From positions 59,413,559-59,477,558 of the forward strand of contig NC_083574.1 of NCBI RefSeq assembly GCF_027579695.1: a stretch of 64,000 nt of DNA, given 5' to 3'. Of this stretch, positions 32,301-42,860 are shown in pieces. This DNA is from Neoarius graeffei. Its lineage: Eukaryota > Chordata > Actinopteri > Siluriformes > Ariidae. How positions within the stretch are numbered: position 1 is the stretch's first letter; the number at the start of each line of letters is the position of its first letter. The translations under genes and the position numbers were made by a program. The notes beneath the pieces are model-generated. The model made no database searches, was not told where the DNA came from, and was given only the letters and a program-made list of their open reading frames with translations.

Positions 32301-35300
32301 ATCCGGAATGAGATGTTAAACAAGCACGGATGGGTGTGACGTTAGGTGTCCACTTACTTGACTGACCATATTGCCAAAGGTAAGTTAGTAAGTCAGTGAG
32401 TGAGTGAGTGAGTGAGTCAGGTAGTCAATGAGTGAGTGAGAGAGTCAGTGAGTGAATGAGTCAGTCAGTCAGTGAGTCATTATGTGAGTGAGTGAGTGAG
32501 TCAGTCAGTCAGTCAGTCAGTCATTCAGTGAGTGAGTCAATGAATGAGTGAGTGAGTGAGTGAGTGAGTGAGTGAGTCAGTCAGTTAGTGAGTCAATGAG
32601 TGAGTCAATGAGTGAGTCAGTGAGTGAGTGAGTCAGTCAGTCAGTCAGTGAGTCAGTCAGTCAGTGAATGAGTCAGTGAGTGAGTCAGTGAGTGAGTGAG
32701 TCACTCAGTCAGTCAGTCAGTCAGTTAATGAATGAGTCAGTGAATGAGTGAGTCAGTCAGTCAGTCAATTAATGAGTCAGTAAGTGAGTCAGTGATTGAG
32801 TGAGTCAGTCAGTCAGTGAGTCAATGAATGAGTCAGTGAACGAGTCTGTCAGTCAGTGAGTAAGTCAGTGAGTGAGTGAGTCAGTCTGTCTGTCTAGTGA
32901 ACAGTACAGAACAGCTGTATACCTGCACACTGTTCCCACCGTGGTCTAGGAGTTGAGGCTTTTCTCTGAAGGCTGTCTGTCTGTGTGCTGATCTGCTGAT
33001 GTAAATTTAGCAATGCATCATATTCCGTCTTCATTTGGTTGAAGTCAGACTGTAGGGTCTCCAGCTGAAAAAGGAAAACTGGGTCTCAAACAAGTCTAGA
33101 TGACAGGACGGTATGATAAACTTCACAGTAAACAAACATCATTATACATATTTCTCAGTACTGTATGTACTGTCAGAGTTTACGCTTTTATAAGCCTATC
33201 ATGACTCACTTTAACAAGTCAGTGACAGGACATTAATATCGAACTAATCTGATCTTTATGTATGTTTAAATTATTTTCTCTCCTTGATAAATATAGAAGA
33301 CAAAGAATGTCTGAAAGTTTGAAAGATATTTTTGTGCTTTCTTCACAAAACCAAGTATTGTGATACACATAGTGTAGTGTGATAATATTCAATACAATTA
33401 TATAATTTCTTTGCAATATTGCCCGATTATCGCCTGGTATCAGATTTTGAATAATCCAGGTGTAAAGTAAATTCGTTTGTCGGGGTGAGATATATGTAAA
33501 TGTGTACCAGTCAGTCTTTTGTCTGTTCATTTCGGCTTAATATAACCACATAAAGCAAAGCAATGACAAAATGGTTATGCACTTTGATTTTGATAGAATA
33601 TGTGACTCATATAAAACATTGCCTAATACCTTTACGAGGTTCTCCTGATACATGCGTTCTAGATTCTCCCAGTCCCTACGCGGAACCACATCTCCATATT
33701 CTGCATGAAAGTGGTTGAGCTCTGTCTGGGCCTTGTTTAGATCCTCTCTACACACATCCAAAGCCAACTTTAGGTCCACGGGATTCTCTAAAAGAGAAGA
33801 CAAGACATCAAGTACCTTAACGTGGATCATGCACTTTTTCCACATGCAATCAAGTTACCAATATGTGCCCAAAAACATTGAATTCTCAGGACTGAAATGC
33901 AATGATTGGCACCATCCTGTGAGGAACCAGGCTCCTCTGGGCTGTCGCGCATGCTGCTGATATTGTCAATGAGCAGTCTGCGGGCGTCACGTTCCTCCCT
34001 GTATAGCACATACTGTCTTTCAAGGTCTTCCTTTAGATATGAAACCTGTGACAGACCAAAGATAATATTCGAGTCTTTGAGCAATGCAATATCTACATTT
34101 CTACATTTTGTGATTTGTTTCTAATTTTATCAAACTATTGTAAAGTGTAATAAAAGAAACAGCAAACTGGTTTGGCTGTGAACTACTCTAAACCAACAAT
34201 TCATTTCTTTTAAATACTCACACATGGCTACTGTGCCATCAGGTTCAAGCTTTGTTCATGTGTATCCAGACCAGCAGAACTAATTGAACTCAGATACACC
34301 TACCATATAGGATGCTGTACATGCTCCTGACTCTGGCCCAATTTCTGCTGCACACAACATGTTAAACACTCTCTAGCCTGTCTATCAGCGGGAAATCACC
34401 ACCACAGCACCACTGCTGAGTAATATACCAGAACACAATGCCAACAAATTACAAATTTTAACTTATTAATGAACAACACTAGCGCTGTTGCCTCACAGCA
34501 AGAAGGTCCGGGTTTGAGCCCCGTGGCCGGCGAGGGCTTTTCTGTGCGGAGTTTGCATGTTCTCCCCGTGTCTGTGTGGGTTTCCTCCGGGTGCTCCGGT
34601 TTCCCCCACAGTCCAAAGACATGCAGGTTAGGCTAATTGGTGGCTCTAAATTGACCGTAGGTGTGAATGTGAGTGTGAATGGTTGTGTGTCAGCCCTGCG
34701 ATGACCTGGCGACTTGTCCAGGGTGTACCCCGCCTCTCTCCCACAGTCAGCTGGGATAGGCTCCGGCTTGCCTGCGACCCTGTAGAACAGGATAAGCGGC
34801 TACAGATAATGGATGGGTGGATGGATGACCAACGCACTATTAGCTGGCCTAGTGGTTAGCGTGTCCGCTTCTCAACCGGGAGATTGCGAGTCCTACTCGT
34901 GGTCAGGTCATACCAAAGACCATCATAAAAATGGTACCTACTGCCATGGCACACTGCAATACAGATGTGAGTAAGGAAGTCAAATTCTCATGGTTACCAG
35001 AGGACCAGCCCCCCACTGTAACCCTAGCTATATAGGCGAGAGACCGAGGGCTATGAAAAGGAGATCAGCACTGCACATCAAATAGCTGGGTAGTACTGGG
35101 ACGGAAGACCAGGTCCTGATGTGTAAGGGACTTTGACTTGACTTGACTAAACAACACACCATAATTTTTGGGGAGCACCACTTAACCTAACTGCATGTCT
35201 TTGGACTGTAGGGGAAAACCGGAGCACCCGGAGGAAACCCACGCAGACACGGGGAGAACATGCAAACTCCACACAGAAAGGCCCCCTTTCGGCCACTGGG

Positions 35301-38300
35301 CTCGAACCCAGAACCTTCTGGGTGACAGTGCTAACCACTACACCACTGTGCTGCCCACGATTCTTCTAGTAAATGTTAAATAAAGATATCCTAACAGAAA
35401 TCTCACCACAAATAACAGCACATTTATCAATTACATTTGAGAATTCAACAATATTATTTCGTGGTGAATCATTCTTAGCACGGTAATGACCCGGAGAGAA
35501 TAGCTGCATGGTAGGGTTACAAGGTAAGCCTGGGGGATATAGGCAAATTCAGTCAGGAAATTTACTAACATTTCTCTTCATTAGACTGTTTTATAGAAAA
35601 GAAGAAGAAAGAAACGGGTTAATGGTTTTATTTCATATATCTCATAATGAGAAATATTTTCTTTAATCAAGATATCTTCACGGGCGGCACGGTGGTGTAG
35701 TGGTTAGCGCTGTCGCCTCACAGCAAGAAGGTCCGGGTTCGAGCCCCGTGGCTGACGAGGGCCTTTCTGTGCGGAGTTTGCATGTTCTCCCCATGTCCAT
35801 GTGGGTTTCCTCCGGGTGCTCCGGTTTCCCCCACAGTCCAAAGACATGCAGGTTAGGTTAACTGATGACTCTAAATTGAGCGTAGGTGTGAATGTGAGTG
35901 TGAATGGTTGTCTGTGTCTATGTGTCAGTCCTGTGATGACCTGGCGACTTGTCCAGGGTGTACCCTGCCTTTCACCCATAGTCAGCTGGGATAGGCTCCA
36001 GCTCGCCTGCGACCCTGTAGAAGGATAAAGCAGCTAGAAATAATGAGATGAGAAGATATCTTCACTTGCTGAGATTTTTTTTTCCCACTGGCGTCTGCTC
36101 AACTTTGAGGCTGTTTCACTCTCCCCAATAATCACAAAAGAGTTCCCAATTTTCGGCTGCTCTTACTTGATTATCTTCCCAGACGATCCTATGGTGGACG
36201 GTACGGTAGTGTAGGATGATCCTATAGTGGTCACTGTCGCCTCGCAGCAAGAAGGTTCTGGGTTTGAACCCAGCGGCCGACGAGGGCCTTTCTGTGCGGA
36301 GTTTGCATGTTCTCCCCGTGTCCGCGTGGGTTTCCTCCGGGTGCTCCGGTTTCCCCCACAGTCCAAAGACATGCAGGTTAGGTTAACTGGTGACTCTAAA
36401 TTGACCGTAGGTAGTGAATGATTGTTTGACAGCCCTGCAATGATCTGGCAACTTGTCCAGGGTGTACCCAGCCTCTCGCCCATAGTCAGCTGGGATAGGC
36501 TCCAGCGTGCCTGCAACCCTGCACAGGATAAGCGGCTACAGATAACGGATGATCCGATGGTGTGGTATGTATAAAGTCCATTATACAGTTTTGCCTCAAT
36601 TTAAAATCGGAAAAATGAAACATGTTGAATATTTATAATTCAGTGTCCTGTCACGAGTTGGTCTCGAAAAAAACCCCCAAAAGCTTTATTTCACACATGA
36701 AAGAGCAATAACCAATAATAGCCAAGCTGGACAGCCAAATCCGATATTAGTTTTGACCCGAAGTCAATTTTGTTCAAGAGAAATTATGTGAGTCCCCTGG
36801 TTCCAAGAGTCAGATCATTGGCTTTGATTCTGCTTCATGAGCATAATCTGAAAGTGTGTGCTGTTTTGCTTTGGGCCAGTGTGGTGCATGGAATAGAAGC
36901 CAAAATGTGTCAAATGTCCAACCTGGGTCTGCAAAGTTCTCTGTTCTTCCTTCATGCTCTCAATGACTTGCTGCAGATGCCGGCGTTCCTGTTTCAAAGC
37001 CGTGATCTCAGCTCTCTCTTGCTCCCTCAGGCCCAGGATCCTCTCTTCACACTGTTCAGACAGCAGCACCATCTGCGCACGGAGAGGCTCCAGCTCTTGG
37101 ATCTGCTGTTGCATATACACTGCAAGAACACTTCGGTCATTTTTAATATAATCTCTCATTTTTGGAACTTCTACTTAGTCATAACAACTGCAAACCTGTG
37201 CTTTTGTTTTGTTTGGTTTTTTTTTCCCGGAGGAAAACGTATACGTACCTAGAGTAATCTCATATTCATTTTTGATGGCGGACAAAAGTGGCTTGTATGT
37301 TTTAAAGTCTTCAATCAAATAATCAAAAACTTCTCGGTATGCCTTCAAAGGACAGACATAAAACAAGCACTGAGCACCACAAAGAACACAACTCTGCGAT
37401 ATATGACGGGAAATAGTCTCTGTGTATAAAGTGTAAACCTGAAGTTTGAGCTGCTGGAGTTTGGGGCTATGCACGTCTAAAGATGCCAGTTCTCTCCTGA
37501 GATAGCACTCCAGTTGTACCAGGAACCGTGGCTTAGCTACAGTACGTCCAAATTCTTCACTGAATCTGAGGCACAGGATACATTATAAAGTAAGCGCCAT
37601 TGCAATAACGTTAAGGATGTGAAGAGTTACTTTCTACTTTAAAAATATCTAGGAAAGTGGGTTGACACAGTAAACCTGTTTCTGAAATATACATTTTTTT
37701 TCCTCTGTAGATTCCGGTTTGTATGCTTAATGCTTATACAAGAATTATCATCTGTTAGTGATTGGCTAGTGGATAAAAGGTTATCTTTACAGCTTGGAAA
37801 AACTGAATCTATACTGTTTGGCTCTAAAAGTTTGTTTGTTTTATCTGTAACCGCTTATCCCATGCAGGGGGCAAGCTGGAGCCTACCCCAGCTGACCATG
37901 GGTGAGAGGCAGGGTACACCCTGGACAAGTCACCAGCTCATGACAGGGCTGACACACACATACAACCATTCACACTCAATTTAGAGCCACCAATTAACCT
38001 AACCTACATATCTTTGGACTATGGGAGGAAACCCACGCAGACACAACGAGAACATACAAACCCCACACAGAAAGGCCCTCGCTGGCCGCGAACCCAGAAC
38101 CTTCTTACTGTGAGGCGACAGTGCTAACCACTACACCACCATGCCGCCAGCTCTAAAAGTAACTTGAAGAAAAATTTGAATTTGGACATCGTGTGCAAAG
38201 GCATTGAAATCAAATATTACTTGAAAGTTAAATATTTAGGTGCAGAGTTGGATCAATGCCCTGTGATGACCTGGCGACTTGTCCAGGGTGTACCCCGCCT

Positions 38301-39661
38301 TTCGCCCGTAGTCAGCTGGGATAGGCTCTAGCTTGCCTGCGACCCTGTAGAAGGATAAAGCGGCTAGAGATAATGAGATGAGATGAGATGAGATGAGATG
38401 GATCAATACTTCGATGGAGAAGGCAATGGCCGAAAAGGTATTGAGTAAGGTATATGCCAGATTAAAATTTTTATATCCAAAATCTAAATTTTTAGATTTA
38501 AGAACCAAGAAACTGTTAGCATCAGCACTGATACAATGTCATTACGATTATGCCTGCTCTTTTTGGTACTCAAGTTTGACTAAGAAAACAAAACCAAAAC
38601 TGCAGATTTCTCAGAATAAATTGATTCGTTTGACTTGAAATTTGCAGCCAAGAACATCATTATTGACTGAACACTTCAAAATCTTAGGATGGCTCCCTAT
38701 CCGATATAGAGTAGAGCAATTAAAACTAAATCATATGTACGGAGTGCTTGATGGGATGTCTCCTAAGCACCTTTCTGACCAATTCCTTTCCATCTCAAGA
38801 AGACATTCTCATAATACTCGTTCTAGTCAACATCCGCTTGTCATTCCTCATTTTGGTGCTTTTGGTAAGTTTTCATTTTGTATCACTGGTGCTCAGTTAT
38901 GGAATAGTCTTCCTTCTACCTTAGTCAATCTTTGTTAAATTTTAAGAAAAATGTTCAGTCCATCCATCGTCTGTAGCCACTTATCCTATTCTACAGGGTC
39001 GCAGGCAAGCTGGAGCCTATCCCAGCTGACTACGGGCGAGAGGCGGGGTACACCCTGGACAAGCTGCCAGGTCATCACAGGGCTGACACATAGACACAGA
39101 CAACCATTCACACTCAATTTAGAGTCACCAGTTAACCTAACCTGCATGTCTTTGGACTGTGGGGGAAACCAGAGCACCGGCAAACTCCGCACAGAAAGGC
39201 CCTCGCTGGCCTCGAACCCAGGACCTTCTTGCTATGAGGCGACAGCGCTAACCACTACACCACCGTGCCACCCAAAAGGTTAAGTCTTATATGTATAATG
39301 TTATGACTTCTTTTGAGAATAATGATTTTATTTTTTATTCATTTTCATATATTTTTATTAGTATTAGGTTTATATCTCTCTTTTATGTCACATCTTGTAT
39401 TATGGGGACCACGGTGGAAATAAGTTTTTAACTTTTTTGTGTTATCCCAGCAATATCTATAGGATTTTAGGGTTCGAGCCCAGCAGCCAGTGAGGGCCTT
39501 TCTGTGTGGAGTTTGCATGTTCTCCCTGTGTCTGTGTGGGTTTCCTCCGGGTGCTCCGGTTTCCCCCACAGTCCAAAGACATAGAATAGAATAGAATGCC
39601 TTTATTGTCACTATACACATGTACAATGAGATTAAAGCATCTCCAATAACAGTGCAAAACA

Positions 39662-39694
<33 letters not shown>

Positions 39695-42600
39695 AAGGGG
39701 GGAGAAAAAAGGGGGGTGGGAGAGTGTGTAAGGGGGGTAAGGTGCACAGTCCTGAGGTGTATGTGTTGTGTTACACATTATGGAGTGAGGTATTGCTCAT
39801 TGCACATATAAATTATTGCACAGAGAGAGTCACATTGTAAATTATTGCATGAGAGATTCACATTATAAAATAAAATATTACACATTTATGAAGTATTGCA
39901 AGGTAAGGTAGACATGCGGTTAAGTTAATATGGGACGGCCTTGGGCTGAGGTGCCCTTGAGCGAGGCACCGAACTCCCAACTGCTCCGCGGGCGCTGTTA
40001 TATGGCTGCCCACTGCTCTGGGTATGTGTGTGTGCTCATTGCTCATGTGTGTGTTCACTGCTTCAGATGGGTTAAATGCAGAGAGGAATTTCACAAGTGT
40101 GTGATGAATAAAAGTTGTGCTTTCTTTCTTTTGTATCTGATGTATTTTTTTTATAATATATAATATAAAATGTGAGTATGTATGTATATATATATGCATA
40201 TCAGGGCTCGAAATTTGCGGTGGTCCGGTCGCCCGAGGTGACTTAATTTGTCATTTGGCGGGTAATTCCTGTCACTAGGCAGCCCGGCTGGCTAGTTGAA
40301 AATAAAAAATATATATGAAGCGAAGATTCAGACTAGGGCTGTGTGATATATCGAATATCCTCGATACATCTCCGAAAATTTTGCGTGAGATACATATAAT
40401 TATTATATCGTAACTATCGAGTCATCTGCCGACTTGCGTTTGTTTTCGTGTTTGTTGCGTTTGTTTAAAACCTTTTCCGGTGGTTTTCTCCCGGTCCCTC
40501 AGGCAGTAACGTGAGAGGCTGCCTAAGGGTAAAAAAAAACAATAACGTCACGCACTCGCCAACCAATCCGGGCGACATCTAGGTGCTGAAAGGAACTTGC
40601 GGGAAGATTTTCTAGTTTCGGTTTACAGCACTGACTCAGTTCGTGCAGTCGCTGGTGTTGCATAGGCTACCGTGTAAGCTCTGTCAATTTCAGCGACAAA
40701 TTAAAAATGGAAATGGACGGGGGCGTCATGTCTCAGGTGGCTAAGGCGCCATACCATAAATCCGGGGACCCAGGTTCGATTCCGACCCGAGGTCATTTCC
40801 CGATCCCTCCCCGTCTCTCTCTCCCACTCATTTCCTGTCCTGTCTCTACACTGTCCTATCCAATAAAAGGTGAAAAAAGCCCCCAAAAAAATCTTTAAAA
40901 AAATGGAAATGGACGAATTGGTTCCTAAAAGAACTAGTAAGGGGTCAGTCATCTGGCGTTTTTTTGGATATTGCGAGGAGGACGTGGAACAGCAAATGCC
41001 AGTTTGTAAAGTGTGCAAAAAAAAACCCTGTCATCACGAAAGGCAGCAGCACTACAAATATGTTCTATCACCTGAAAACTCACCCGGTACAGTATGAAGA
41101 GTCTCTTAAACTCCGAACTTCTTGTCCACGAGCTAAAACCCCCCCACAAGCTAAACAAATGACCATAGTGGCCTCGTTCTCCAAAGCCACCCCATATGTT
41201 GCAATTTTCAAGATTGTTTTTTTCAGTTTGTGCGACATCTTTGTTGAATAAAAATAGTCTTATTTCAACTCAATTGTGATTAATCACGAACATGAAAATT
41301 TAAAATGTGTTGTTGAAAACCACCTGTAAAGTTAACCAAGAATGTTATTTAATCTGCAGGGATTGTAGTGAAAACAGTAAAGAGTAAAAGTTAGATTTCA
41401 TGGGGTCCTTTAGAGGAGATTTCAATATATCGTATATCGTGAAATGGAGAAAATGTGTCGGGATATTCATTTTTTTCCCATATCGCACAGCCCTAATTCA
41501 GACAGACCGTCAACTAAAGCTGCCACATATTAAGCGTGTGCCGTCTGTGTTAATCGATGTGTTTATCGGAACGACGGAAAATACCAAAGAATTCCGAATC
41601 ATATCGTGTATGAGTCAGGCTGTCGGTTTTTTCCACTACTGCGCATGCACATAACACATCTTGTTGAATATCGCGGTAATCACGTTATCAAATTCAATAG
41701 ATGTGGCCACATTATCGCCCATTTAAACACGTGTTTTTGTTGTTGTTTACAGCTACATCTGCCAAAGCTACGCTGCGATGTGGAATCTTCTGAAAGGTGT
41801 ACAGAAACCGCCAGAGACGGGGACAAAGCGACCTCAGTCTGAAGAGGAGAAAAAGGCCGCCGATAAAGCGTATGAGAAGGAGAAACAACAAAGGACTTAT
41901 AAGCAAACGTGGGAGCAGGGTAGGCCTTGGCTGCGATACGATTTTTATGGAATAATTAATTTTTTTCAAGTTGATTCCTCGTCAATATGAAGCTCCTCAT
42001 GCTTTCACTCTCATAAACGGTTAAATACAGAAAGCATGTTGGACATATTTTGGGTGCTATAGTCATGATAGTAAGTATATTTGCTTTCAATACTCATACA
42101 CCAAGTTGCCAAGTTTTCCAATATATTATTATTTGTTGATATATTATGGTGCTCTGTGTTGTTCTCATTTATGTATTTAACAACAGTATCAAAATACTCG
42201 GGTCTTGAAATAAATGCACATTCGTCATGAACAATGGTAACTACTCTCTTTTGCGTTATTTTTGACAGAAGTAAAATTCATACATGAACAAATTTTGGCT
42301 AGTTGATTTTCTGTTTGGCGAGTTACTTTGGAAGGTAACTAGTCCGGCTGGCTGGTGAAAAAATATATGAATTTTGAGCCCTGCATATGCATAATTGTAT
42401 ATAATATATATGCATAATAATGATATTATGGGTATCTGTGTACGTATGGATATGTGTATAGTTATGTGTATATGTAGTACTGTGTATATGTATTGTATGT
42501 GTGTATATATGTATAACATAAGTATCTGTATATATGATTTGGTCGGTATTATACCATGTTGGTATGTTTTCTTTTTGTTTGTTGCTTTTGTTTTCTTTTG

Positions 42601-42819
42601 TATATATAGTTTATTATGGTGGAAAGTGACGTTTGATTAGCGGTGGTATAGAGGGTAAGGATTTGATAAGTTATTGACTTCTTCCTAATCCTTTCCGAAC
42701 ATTATTATGTTACTGCCTTGTGGCTACGCTATTCTGTTTGTTTATGACGATGTTTTGATTATTGCATTTTTTTATTATTTTTTAAAATATCTTTCTTCTT
42801 TACTGTTCGGAATAAAGCG

Positions 42820-42860
<41 letters not shown>

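Larger units (their letters stand above)
37690..39455 (+). mobile_element. LINE fragment (RT C-terminal region) split by SINEs
   Basis: After removal of three SINE insertions the plus strand reads SSVSDWLVDKRLSLQLGKTE, SILFGSKS, then LKVKYLGAELDQ, MAEKVLSKVYARLKFLYPKS, CHYDYACSFWYSSL and LGWLPIRYRVEQLKLNHMYG. This is the C-terminal part of a LINE reverse transcriptase. One in-frame stop (38,638) and the truncation make it inactive. It lies antisense in the intron between exons a and b of TSNAXIP1. Confidence 0.82.
40334..41495 (+). mobile_element. hAT element with BED zinc finger, nested in the outer hAT
   Basis: Inverted ends TAGGGCTGTGTGATATAT and CATATCGCACAGCCCTA, with an exact 8-bp target duplication ATTCAGAC (40,326-40,333; 41,496-41,503). 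It carries a BED-finger exon interrupted by a type C SINE at its start. Confidence 0.9.
40202..42383 (+). mobile_element. hAT-like element (outer), with a nested hAT
   Basis: Inverted ends CAGGGCTCGAAATTT and AATTTTGAGCCCTG in AT-rich flanks (ATGCATAT / CATATGCA), so the 8-bp duplication is unclear. Right of the nested element lies an apparent exon from about 41,754: acceptor TTTACAG|, then MWNLLKGVQKPPETGTKR and QQRTYKQTWEQGRPWLRYD. That resembles the N-terminal segment of ZNF862-type hAT transposases. No catalytic domain remains. Confidence 0.7.

Noticed and set aside
36770-37252. 160-codon plus ORF antisense to TSNAXIP1 exons c and d
   Set aside because: It is the shadow of real minus-strand coding sequence with clear splice sites and homology.
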